Under the pieces are notes generated by a model. The model made no database searches. It worked only from the letters and a program-made list of their open reading frames with translations, and was not told the DNA's origin. Made by a program: the position numbers and the translations under genes. Of a DNA stretch of 28,307 nucleotides, positions 1 through 9,862 are shown piece by piece. Every line of letters begins with the position of its first letter. Position 1 is the first letter of the stretch. This DNA comes from Apostichopus leukothele (lineage: Eukaryota; Echinodermata; Holothuroidea; Aspidochirotida; Stichopodidae): the NCBI GenBank assembly GCA_010014835.2, contig JAAAKB020000008.1, forward strand, positions 2,097,170 through 2,125,476. The letters are read 5' to 3'.

Positions 1-59
1 CCAGTTACAGAGTTGTTGACAATTGACAATTCATAATTATGGACGTTAAATATGAATGT

Positions 60-165
60 AAGAGACTGACTTCGGTCAGCTTGCGGTTTGATAAGCCTAT
101 GAGGCTTCTTCGCGAGTTCCTGCTTGAAGGACGATCCTAAAATACATATATACATACATACTCGT
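60..165 (+). repeat. Possible 3' end of a non-LTR retrotransposon (stacked hairpins plus TACATA tail)
   Basis: Three short stem-loops follow one another. The first is CTGAC-TTCG-GTCAG (66-79), the second AAGCC-TATGA-GGCTT (93-107) and the third TCCT-GCTTGA-AGGA (118-131). An A-rich, TACATA-repeating tail follows at about 137-160. A structured 3' end followed by a short tandem tail is typical of LINE 3' termini, including RTE-like elements. No reverse transcriptase remains in the window, so the family is inferred from layout only. It could also be unrelated structured DNA next to a microsatellite. Confidence 0.35.
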
Positions 166-3100
166 GCCAGTGTGTTATTGCCATTGGCAACACGACACAA
201 CTACTAATTCATTGAATGTTCCTGGAATTGATTTAGCATCTGCCCTGTTCTGACATAGACATGGTATTCCCAAAGAACACAACGCGTATATAGAAATACC
301 ATAAACAAACAAGAGACTAACCAACAAATCCACACAAACAAAGGGACATCGTATCTATCAGTGTTCTTAAATCTCGGGATGATTACAATACTCGTTTAAC
401 CCTTGTAAGGCTGTTGTATAGTCTAACCTGCTGCAGTTTTACTTTATGATTGATATTCCGTATAATATAATATACAAGAAACGAGATACCAAACACAAAA
501 GTATTGTTTAACTATCATCCACCTAGTTTGGAAGTAGAGGCCTGTTAGCTATATTGTACATGGATACAACGTATACCAAATACGAATGTATCAGTCTAAT
601 GTATTTCCATTATCATGAATGTGCAGGGGAAGGGTAAGGGGGGTGGGGTAGTGCCAGACAGACACTTGTGGAGAACTGAAACTTTATAATAGAGGGCGTG
701 CTCTAAGAATAGATAATCATCAAACTATGAAAACTGCAGAACTGGTATTTGTCAACAACTTAGCTCTGATACTGCGAGACGGATCTATACAAGAGTTGTA
801 CAGGCCTGTCACCACGCCACCCCCCCCCCCCAACCCCCTCCTCGTACAGATTACTATCCCCTATGTTCAGTCTATGCCACTATCATGCGTATACAAACAT
901 GACAAGTTGCACGACATTAATGTTGTCCCATCCTTAATTAAGCACCTGTTTGAGCCCATGAAGCCCAGAGTTTCCTGGCTACGGGAATGGGCTTGTGATG
1001 AATTGACAAGCGAAACGTATAATGAACTCAGGTGTAACAGTAAGGAAAGGACTTGAAAAAGAGGTGAATAATTCGGGAGGAGGAGGCTCCGATTAGGAGG
1101 CCAAGGGTACAGACTTCGAAGGACAGTAGGACATGTGACTTAAGTTGAGGGGCTTGTACCACAAAAAGGTGTTACTTCAAAAGGGGCGGAGGAAGGGAGG
1201 AGTTTATATATTACTTCTTTGCGATATATGTAACTTCTTTGCATCATCTCAGTTTTCCTTCTTCTATCATCTCAGGATCCAGGACATTTAATTCAAATAT
1301 ATGAAGGTGCTTTGAGACGTTTAAGGTGCTTGTGTGTGTGTGTGTTGCTTTTGATGAGAGGCAGGGGAGTATCCTATATGCTTGCGTAGAGTTCACATTT
1401 CCGAGTGTAAGTTATGTAAACATCAGTGCCGAATTTACCCTGTTTATGGCCATAAGGCACCATCTGCTTTCCCACCTGCGGGCCCATCATGTTTTCTATA
1501 TGCATGCAGCCATACTTACACAATAGAGAGTTGGTATATCTCAGTGCCGTGAAAGTGCTCATCGTTGACCTTGTGATGGCCGGGTGTGGGTACATACTAG
1601 GGGGGAGACACTTCCTTCATTTATCTATCGGGATTCGGTATGGTTTACCTACCGAGAATGATTTAACAGTACGGTTCTAGTTTATGAAACTAGGCAACCA
1701 CAACCCAACCCGCCACCACCACCCCATTCCATTTATTCTGCAAATATTAGCAGTTATTTGGGTCGCATTCGATTTGAAAGGGCATGTTCATCTTCCGTGT
1801 AACTCTTTCAGCTCTTATTTCATATTGACCCGATGTTGAATGCAAACATTCCAACTTTCTTATTTCTTTTTTTAAATCTTTTCTTTTCTTAATTTTTTTG
1901 ATATGAAAACTTGATTAGCCAATAATATGAAAGGACTTACCATGGGGCACTGAGCCATCGATCGACTAAATCCAGAGTCATCGCCAAAAACGCTGCACCC
2001 TTTAATACCTTCTTAAATCATCAAAACTAAAGAATATTTTCCCATGAAAACCTTTCGTTTGCTTTTGTTATTGATGCGTAAAAGAAATATCCATTGTTCA
2101 ATCATAATCTGATATACTCACCCTTTTTGACAAGTCATTGTTAGTGAATGGGTGTTATATATGGCCACCTGTTAAGATAATATATGCATTGACTATAGAT
2201 GACAATAGTTTCTTTCTTCTGACTTTAATATGAATATAAAAGCACGAATGACGTAAGCAATCTCTAAACGTGACTATCTACAAGACACAAAGTCAAATAT
2301 GCAGCGAGACAGTGTTGACCTTGATGTCTACTAGTTGCGTCATTGTATTTTACTTTTAGCTAAAAGGAATACAAAAACCCAACCTTTATTCAAAACTAGA
2401 ACTGCATTTGCCTGCAAATACGCAGTATTGTAGTGCGCGTGAAGTGCTTGTGGTATTAGGAAGAACTTTTCGGTTGTTCATGGTGTTATTTTTTAGGCGG
2501 ACAATACACCAGGGAGTATAGTCATGTAGGTACCTACAAAGTGAGGGCGCTTGTGAGCGCCGTGACAGGCTCAGAATAAGTTGGCTATGCAGCTAGCCTC
2601 TGAAACTGCAAATGTACAGAGACTATATGAAACTTTAACTTGCAACGTCCAATCATGTAGGTACCGTTCACATGGCCAGTAATGCCAATATTGTAGCACA
2701 CACACGAACTACAATACTGAACCATGGATGCATTACCACGTCAGGGTACAACTTCCGTAATGTGATGATACATGGACATGGGTTTTCTGAGCAAAAACAT
2801 CACGCAGTGCCAAATTATCCAATAGAGAGATGAACGAAGTGCCTCGGGGGTGGGGGAGGGAGGGTGACAAACCCCTTCCCGTTAACTCTTCCTGCCAAAC
2901 GTACCGCATTATATTTCAGAAATTTGATGTCTTTGGGGGGCCAGAGGGTGTTGATATGGTGTATTATTACAGGTTTTTGCATCACGGCAATGGGTAAAAG
3001 TAAGAAAGGGAATAGGGGGATAAATATCAACTTGGGGGCTCAAGATGCCAGGGATTAGGTGAAGCCCCTAAAGCAAGCTAATTAATTACAAGTACAGTCA

Positions 3101-3633
3101 TCAACCATTTACTAGGGCAATGTTTTTTTTATTATCATTGGTTGATTTTGATGATATTGAACCTGTTCACTGTTGAATGCAATGTATTTTGTGCGCACCA
3201 TTTTTATTAGGATCAGGCTCTTAAAGATCCGGAGATTCCCACCCTCGACGTTATGCCACTGGATGGAGCAATTCAAACGAGTTGATAAGAAAATGCCAAA
3301 TAACCCCTCAATTACACTCGAGTGTCTCATGGTTCCAAAGACAAGCCAGTTTGGGCCACTTTCCTTTCATGGTAGCTAACAGCAATTTGGGATACCCCCA
3401 CTCCCATTTCACCTTTATTTGGGGTGAGAAGGGGGGGGTGGTGAGGGTCTGGAACATCATTTCAATAATTATAATGGTATACTTAAAGCTCTAACATGTA
3501 AGTTATCTACGGCTTGGGGGAATGCTTGCAGATGTTTGCCAATTGGAATGAAAAGATACAAGCTATCATTTAATAATCACTACAGTATCTTGTTGCAATC
3601 TATATTATCTTGTTCATGTTTCTGGGTTGTGTG
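166..3633. other. Non-coding stretch, no gene recognised
   Basis: No open frame here resembles a known protein. The 109-codon plus-strand frame at 727-1056 runs through a poly-C tract and matches nothing I recognise. A (TG)n run lies near 1329-1345. Positions about 1605-1640 (plus) and 2815-2850 (minus) share a motif around ACTTC-TTCAT and TCTAT-GG next to G-rich sequence, which suggests two copies of one dispersed repeat. Confidence 0.5.
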
Positions 3634-3836
3634 CAGAGGCATTCAGATCCAGACTGGGCCCCAGGGACACATTTCACCTGGATCCATTTTTTGATGCTAA
3701 TCATTTTGCCTTTAGTATATTATGAAATTGAGTATACACTATATTCTATCTCATTATTTCCTGGCCATCCATCCCCCCCAGTATTTTCCCGGACCCCCCC
3801 TGATTGTCCCTGGGCCTCAGGACTGTTGTGCCTCTG
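3634..3836. mobile_element. Small inverted-repeat element (MITE-like, hAT-type ends)
   Basis: The left end begins CAGAGGCATTCAG and continues into GGGCCCCAGGGACA. The reverse complement of the right end begins CAGAGGCACAACAG and continues into GGCCCAGGGACA. The two ends therefore pair over roughly 35 bp with a few gaps. The element is about 203 bp and encodes nothing. CAG-starting termini fit the hAT superfamily. The 8-bp flanks (gttgtgtg and acacccct) do not match, so a target duplication is not supported and the family call is tentative. Confidence 0.55.
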
Positions 3837-4947
3837 ACACCCCTTCTCATCAGGCCTGTTTCTATCATCCTGCTTGAAAATGCAAACCTTGATATATTTG
3901 CTGTAAAGATGAGATGGAGAGGCTATAGGTTAAGTTTACAATCACTTTTATCATAATCAGCATGCTACACACCTTTTTGCACTCACACTTTGTGCCAAAT
4001 TTAATTCACTGACATCAATTTTTCATGTTTGTGTAAAACAACTGTCATTTAAGAAATAGATGCTAATAGTTAACTATATTAACACACAGCTAGCTTGAAT
4101 CTTCAATATAAAAACAAACAGAGTGGCAGGTGTTGGAGTGGATCATCTAGCAACACTGTACATTGTGGGGTTATTTATCTTGTATCCAATAGCAACATGC
4201 TACAGAAATGTAAAGAACAACATTGTTTCCAAGCAGAGTGTGACTTTTACAGAAACCTCACAGCCTTCAAAATGACTTTGAAACAATTAATCATTTCCTG
4301 CATGTGAGTTGCATGTCCAGTAGATAAGACTTGCTGTAAGACTAGTGTCCCAGGAAAATAACTTTTAAACTAGTTCCCCCTCCACACCCACCCCTTCCCC
4401 CCAACTGCTCTGGACCATCTAGGAGTGCCAACATGACCAACTGGTCCATAATGAGTCCACTCCTACTGGAGAATATCCGTTCAAACTTTGGCGAATGTAA
4501 AATTGTACATGCACTCGCTGACATGCATGCTAATCATGAATATTCATATTTTTGCTCGAGAAATTTGACTGCCATTGGCCCATCTATCAACATCTTTCCT
4601 CTTCTCTCAAAGAAACTTGGTCATCTTCTCCTCAACATAACATTCCTCTCTTCTCATTTTCTAATACAAAACTGCCCCATCTGAATAGCAACTTCTTCAT
4701 AGCCTTCTGACTCTTTCCTACCAATCCAGTCAGTCACAAGCAAACAAATACAAAAGTATGTATTCCATATACAGAGTACAGAGTCTTCTAACCATAAAAG
4801 TCACATAAGATGAGCTGTAGTTGCCTTTTTGCTCAATTTTATAGACTGACCTATCCAGCCGTCTTCCTCTTATTTCAATAAAACTTTTGTCATCCTTTAC
4901 CGATTACACATTTCACTTTTCTTCCCTCTCGAATTTTCCCAGCAACT

Positions 4948-4953
4948 TTTAAT
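4948..4953 (-). promoter_or_regulatory. Candidate polyadenylation signal (ATTAAA) for ANAPC13
   Basis: Plus-strand TTTAAT reads ATTAAA on the minus strand, about 270 nt downstream of the ANAPC13 stop and just beyond the tandem repeat. ATTAAA is the commonest variant of the animal poly(A) signal. Nothing else confirms use. Confidence 0.25.
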
Positions 4954-5004
4954 CCCGAAGCGGTGATCACACCACGGACTGATGCATATATGTATCACCT
5001 GACA

Positions 5005-5269
5005 TGCTTTTTCATTCATACATATTCATGTTCTCTGAGTTTTGGTCACCTCTTGGCTCAAGTTTTGAACAGGGCTTTCTCATTCATGAATATTCATGTT
5101 CTCTAAGTTGTGGTCACTTCTTGGCTCAAGTTTTGAACAGCACTTCATTAATATTCATGTTCTCTGAGTCATGGTCACCTCTTGGCTCAAGTTTTGAACA
5201 GCACTTTCTCATTCATGAATATTCATGTTCTCTGAGTTGTGGTCACCTCTTGGCTCAAGTTTTGAACAG
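5005..5269 (-). repeat. Tandem array of the ANAPC13 3' end, four copies of about 68 bp
   Basis: The phrase TTGGCTCAAGTTTTGAACAG recurs with its last base at 5072, 5140, 5201 and 5269, so the periods are 68, 61 and 68 bp. Each copy carries, on the minus strand, the codons for VQNLSQEVT followed by a stop, then the start of the 3' UTR (ATGAATATTCATGA-like). The copy at 5202-5269 supplies the real C-terminus and TGA of ANAPC13, and the other three lie in its 3' UTR. Because 68 is not a multiple of three, the copies cannot extend the protein in frame. A plus-strand 109-codon frame over this block is a by-product of the repeat. Confidence 0.85.
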
Positions 5270-5447
5270 CTACATCCGTCCACCGTTTTTCCTCTTCCTT
5301 CAAAGAAACTTTCTCGTCGTTTCCAGAATCTAAGTCGGGAACATCCTCGATGGGTACCTCAATGTCATCATTGGGTAGTTTGTCTTTCCGCCATTCGTCA
5401 TCCACAATGTCTAAGAGTCGTCCTTCCCTTTGTACTTCTGAATCCAT
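5223..5447 (-). CDS. ANAPC13: Anaphase-promoting complex subunit 13 (APC13), complete in one exon
   Basis: This encodes the small APC/C subunit that helps hold the TPR-subunit arm of the cyclosome together, in the ubiquitin ligase that drives mitotic exit. The 74-residue product equals the human length. It begins MDSEVQREGRLLDIVDDEWR, close to human MDSEVQRDGRILDLIDDAWR, and continues DKLPNDDIEVP (human DKLPYEDVAIP). A conserved acidic/polar linker and EKRWTDVAVQNL (human MKWTDLALQYL) follow. The match runs from the first Met, so the ATG at 5445-5447 is secure. The last ~16 codons and TGA fall inside the tandem repeat at 5005-5269, and the C-terminal tail diverges from human there. An uninterrupted frame argues for a working gene. 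A retrocopy cannot be excluded, since I do not see upstream exons. Confidence 0.93.
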   Translation of the reverse strand: MDSEVQREGRLLDIVDDEWRKDKLPNDDIEVPIEDVPDLDSGNDEKVSLKEEEKRWTDVAVQNLSQEVTTTQRT

Positions 5448-7944
5448 GATAATTATTATTATATATACTGTACGTCTGGTCTAGAAATATAAAAGGAGGT
5501 ACCAGATGTAAGTGATTGGTCTTTTTGCACACAGATTCTATATTCGGTGACTTTCTCAAAAAGTGAGGGAAACTTACAGGTATACATGTTTTAAGGACTG
5601 CAGTAGCAATACACTGAACTTAATATTATAGCATGTTATGAGCATTCCTCTAGTACATACAGTACTTGCCCTATTGTGAAATACTGTGAATAGTTGTGAC
5701 AATTTTCCCTCATATCATGCTTCCAACAAAGAATACTTATAGTTTCATTCCATGTCAAATCATGGATAGCTGTTGCTGGACCCTCGCCAAATTTACCACT
5801 CTCCCTTACATGATTAGAGCACCATGAAATAAGGATAAGTACTATGAAAATTTCAGTTGCAGTGCTTCAAAAATTGTCAATTTCATGACCGTTTGAAATT
5901 TTGAAATTTTGCAATTTGCTGGCCAAGTGACATTTTCTTGAGTTTTGCGGTCTCATTTCTCAGCAATTGAATATCCCAGATACCCTCCTATTACATTACC
6001 CTACAGAGCCTACCTCTTAGAAAGATGGATTCCATAAATATATAAATTTAGGATATTCTAAAAATATATTGTGGAGTTAGGTCTTGAACTTAAAAATACA
6101 TGATTTCTGCATATTTCGCTCAATAATGTGCCATTTTTGGTGATTAATTGCTAAAGTATTGCTTCAGATTACCTGAGTTTCTTAAAAGGTTAATATGTAA
6201 TTATGTATTTACCCAGACAATGCCAAAACAAAAGTTAACAATGAGTTCCTGTATTGTATACTTTATGGTCAATGCAACTCTGAAGTTGCATATTTCATGA
6301 TGCGATTCAGTATGATGAAGGTTTTGTTGCCGAATTAGCACCAGCAAAGCCATGCCTTACTTTTATTGTAAGTATCAATTTCTTACTCTATATACAAACT
6401 TTTAGGGTTCTAACTTTTCCATGAAATTTATAAGGTTGTTAAGTTGCATTCATGTGCAAAAGAGTTCGTCTTTGACAGCTAAAATGGTAAATTGGGTCAT
6501 CTTGAAAAATTCTTATCATTTTTTCTAGAAGAGATCCAAAATTTCAGCAGGGTACTTTGCCATACATTTGAATGAAAAATCCTTAAAGTTTGAGATTTTC
6601 ACTGGACAATTTGTTGCCTGTTTTGCCTTTACACAGGGTTTTGAGCCCTGGAATTGTACTTTCAATGTCATTCCTTTGCATTTTCAAGGTTATTGTCAAT
6701 ATAATTTCTACTTCCAGTTTACGACATGAATAACTGTAACATCCATGTCATCATTATATACATGTATGTGATTTTACAAGTGCAGTGGAGCAATAGTGTG
6801 TGACTCTTTAACAATACTACATGTGTCACTATGTATTGCTTAAGACTAGTTGAGACTTAAAATAATCAAAAGTGGGTAAAAGACAAAGTGATGGCAGCAT
6901 GGTATTCTGTAGACGTGGTGCACAAGTATGAAACGACCTATCACCATAAAACTTTCGAGCAAATAATGCGCCCGCCACAGCGCCAAGTCAATAGTTCACT
7001 CAAGTAGGTCGGCACCTTGCCATGAAGATATTAAATTACAAAGCAGAAAGTTTTGAAATATGATTGGCTGTTGACTTGGCAACCAATACAGTACTACTCT
7101 CATGTACTCAGTTTATGTTTGGTTAAACAGGTGATTACACAAGCTACCAATCTAAACAGTATTGTGACTGTCCCCTTGAATGACAATACCTCAGGACACC
7201 TTTGGCTATCTTTGTGAGTCACAGGTATGATATGCTTACAGTACTGTAGTGTATCATGTGTATTGCATGGAATGATGCACACATGTACACTGCTAATCAT
7301 ATCGTCACATGAATGTCGGAATTTTGTATTATAATTACCTACATCCACATAGATATTTATTTTATCTTACATAACTTACAGTGTAGGTATATATGCCTCA
7401 AAGAAGTTGTTGTTTCACATGTACTATATGACTAGTGTGGTTTATGTTAAAGAGTGGCATGCATCTAGGTTAAATATGTTCGGCCTCTATGGGGTAACAG
7501 AATTCTGCCGGTCAAACATCAAGGCTTTTCACATCTAGGCTTTTTCGTGACCAGAGGTCAAATCTTAGTGAATGGAGGGAAAACAAGTAGTAGCCTACTG
7601 TACTTATACAAACACATTTAATGTTAAGATACACAATTGTGCCAAACATATGGCAAAATAGCTGTGGTTCTCTATTAGACAATACAGAATCCAGTTCAGT
7701 TCACACATAACAAGTGGACAACTAAATTTTGTTATCCCATTTCTGTGCCTGTATATTAATTTATGAATAAACGATGAGACATGATCTAACTTTTTTGCCT
7801 AATGAAAAATCATAGGTACATATTTGCATACATGTACAGTAGAAGCAAGGAAAGTGACCATTTCATATACAAACACAATCAATTCATACCACACAATGTA
7901 ACAATGTTCTAACTCAAGCCATGTGACATACAGCCTACAGGTAA
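5448..7944. other. Non-coding stretch upstream of ANAPC13
   Basis: This should hold the ANAPC13 5' UTR and promoter, but no specific site can be assigned. It is AT-rich with no open frame that resembles a known protein. It may also be LYPLAL1 intron if that gene continues to the left. I searched it for LYPLAL1 motifs (GDSGQG, YPTAP, VWFD, GGFSMGG) on the minus strand and found none. Confidence 0.45.
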
Positions 7945-8485
7945 CAGACCCGTCAACTCTCCCGGTTTTACCGGGAGACTCCCGGTTTTAACCCGAATCT
8001 CCCGGCTTCATATTCTATTCTCCCGGCTTTATAATGTTTCATCACTTGCGACATTTCTGAAAGTAGCCAACAATTAGTCCTATGCTTTCCTATGTAATTG
8101 CCCACAGTAACGCTGAACAGGAAAGGCTATTCAGTGTAGTTCCCAAGAACAAGACAGACAGTCGGTCAAGTCTCAAGCTTGATGGGACTCTATCTAGCAT
8201 ATTAGCCAGGAAGTCACAGTACCCAGAGCCCACTGTTCCCTATTTCAAATGGAAGCCTACTAAAGAAACCCTGTAGAAGCGAAGCGAGCTGCTGTAAACT
8301 ACAAGAAACACTGATTGGATGATTCTCTCACTGTATTGCATTAGTAGACTATAATTATTTAGGAGTATTTATATCATTTCAGTTGAAAATTACCAACCTC
8401 CCTATTTTCCCCTTGTTCTCCCTATTTTTCGGCCCTGAAAAATGTTATTCTCCCTATTTTGGGGTCAAACTGGTTGACAGGTCTG
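7945..8485. mobile_element. hAT-type DNA transposon relic, internally deleted
   Basis: The ends form an imperfect terminal inverted repeat, CAGACCCGTCAACT on the left and CAGACCTGTCAACC in the reverse complement of the right. The left subterminal region repeats CTCCCGG, including the palindrome CTCCCGG-TTTTA-CCGGGAG. The right subterminal region instead repeats CTCCCTATTTT three times. Inside is a transposase C-terminal fragment (8082-8276). At 541 bp this is far shorter than an autonomous hAT (usually 2.5-5 kb). Flanking 8-mers acaggtaa and ttataatg do not match, so no target duplication is visible. Confidence 0.7.
8082..8276 (+). pseudogene. hAT transposase C-terminal dimerisation fragment
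   Basis: The frame reads SNAEQERLFSVVPKNKTDSR, then SSLKLDGTLSSILARK, and ends in FKWKPTKETL and a stop. This matches the C-terminal dimerisation region of hAT transposases (N-A-x-x-E-R-x-F-S ... R-x-x-L ... L-S-S-I-L) seen in many animal hAT and ZBED-like proteins. The RNase H-like catalytic core, the BED finger and a genuine start are absent. The listed Met at 8082 is only the first ATG in the frame. It is a remnant inside the 7945-8485 element. Confidence 0.75.
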
Positions 8486-9753
8486 TTATAATGCAGCTGC
8501 AGAGAAAGTCAAGCAAAGGATAATTAACTGATAATTAATTATCACTGCATGGTGCTAAAAGCCAGTAACAAATCAATATTATTTTGAGGTTCAATCGATC
8601 ACCTTTACTTCAAGTTTTCAGTCCTTATCTATGAATAAGTTATCTTTCAGTATACAGAGTCGATTGAAACAATAACAAGTCACGTTATAATCAATTAAAG
8701 GAATTTGGAATATTAAAAAAAATCTTCCTTTGAATGAATATGTGACTTGATTGAGGTCACAAGTTACTCTGTTTGCACTATTTAAAATTTTGAGGGGTTG
8801 AGGTCATTTGCAAAGGTCAGTTACAAAAGGCATGAAGGTGACTTTACATTCAACAAGATGTTTTCCATGTTAAATATGTACATAAAATAGTGCAATGATA
8901 TGGAATGCCTTTATCTGTGAGTCATGTGTACATAGTAACCGCAGCTCACATTGAAGCTGTTTGTACAAACGGAAGGCTGAACAGGTTAACTGAAATTATT
9001 CAGGGCATTTTCTCCAGGCAGTAAATCAATTCTGGGGACATTTCCGGGGATGCTGTTGGACTGGTATGAAGGCAACCATGAGGTTAATGCACCTATGTCT
9101 TCAGGCTAACTTAACTGACCCACTACAATACACCTACAATACACTACAATAAACCTATGTATACACCTATTAGTACAAAATTCTAGCCTAGGCTAAGTTA
9201 TTTGTGTGCAGCAACTTCAGCAATCTTGCATTCCTCCGCAAGAGTTTCTTTGCATTCCTTTTGGGAAAAAAAATCCATTAGATCTACTTTATGTTGTTTC
9301 ACTGGTTAAAGCTCCTGCATGTGAGATTCGGAATCTAACTGTTAGGCCATACAATAGTACATACAGTTCCTTGAGTCTCATGTTAAAGCTGAGACAGTGA
9401 GAGTATGAGCATCACTAACTTACCAGTAATAGCACAATTTGAAGTCATGCCTATTTGTGAAGAAATAACAAGGTCTTTGCCCACTTTTTATTACCTCGAC
9501 GAACATAATTGCACCAATTACTCACAGGAAAATGACTGTGTGGCTTTTGAATGACAATACATACACGACGCGCACATTTTATGTAGGCTATCATGCTTTC
9601 CAAGAACTGTTCCTTCGCGGAACTCATCCCTCTACTTTAATCCAGCATAAAAAATACGAATAGTGAATAATTAAGAAGATATATTTTCTGACCACCAGCA
9701 TGTTACACTACCTAATAAGCACGATCTAGTACTAAATATGTTCTTATCCTTAC
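8486..9753. other. Probable LYPLAL1 intron 1, nothing coding recognised
   Basis: The LYPLAL1 exon-1 donor at 9748-9753 opens into this stretch on the minus strand. It contains short CACTACAATA-type local repeats near 9120-9160. No second exon with the GDSG continuation was found. Confidence 0.4.
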
Positions 9754-9850
9754 CTGAACCATGCAGAAATATAACAGAAGCTAAATTTGCTCCTTTAGGG
9801 AGAACAACTGTGGAATGGAGAAAACGACCAGTATTTATGGGCGCCGCCAT
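9754..9850 (-). CDS. LYPLAL1: Lysophospholipase-like 1 (acyl-protein thioesterase family), first coding exon only
   Basis: The ATG at 9848-9850 opens a 97-nt exon, 32 codons plus one base, ending at a consensus donor (TCAG|gtaagg). It begins MAAPINTGRFLHSTVVLP and ends LASVIFLHGSG. Human LYPLAL1 begins MAAA and ends this segment SASLIFLHGSG at the same distance from the start, before DSGQG. LYPLAL1 is an alpha/beta hydrolase related to acyl-protein thioesterases, and the HGSG loop here is the oxyanion-hole region of that fold. The catalytic Ser (GFSMGG), Asp and His lie in later exons, which I did not find to the left. LYPLA1/2 paralogues also have FLHGLGDTG here, so HGSG and the MAA start favour LYPLAL1. 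Confidence 0.8.
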
Positions 9851-9853
9851 TTT
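9843..9853 (-). promoter_or_regulatory. YY1-type site overlapping the LYPLAL1 start codon
   Basis: The minus strand reads AAAATGGCGGC, a full match to the YY1 consensus AAnATGGCGGC. Such sites commonly sit just downstream of transcription starts and often include the initiator ATG, as here. This supports the exon being a genuine gene 5' end rather than an internal exon. Confidence 0.55.
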
Positions 9854-9862
9854 GAAATAGTG

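Noticed and set aside
727-1056. Plus-strand 109-codon frame with a proline run
   Set aside because: The run comes from a poly-C tract. There is no recognisable family and no splice or codon support.
5004-5333. Plus-strand 109-codon repetitive frame
   Set aside because: It is the shadow of the tandem repeat and lies antisense to the ANAPC13 C-terminus.
5487-5495. TATAAAAGG on the plus strand near the ANAPC13 start
   Set aside because: It faces away from ANAPC13 and no plus-strand gene follows, so it is likely chance in AT-rich DNA.
7937-8493. 8-bp target duplication for the 7945-8485 element
   Set aside because: acaggtaa and ttataatg do not match, and shifting the ends by up to three bases did not help.
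8980-9060. GC-richer patch considered as LYPLAL1 exon 2
   Set aside because: The minus-strand translation (SNSIPGNVPRIDLLPGENAL) does not match the expected GDSGQG...YPTAP continuation.
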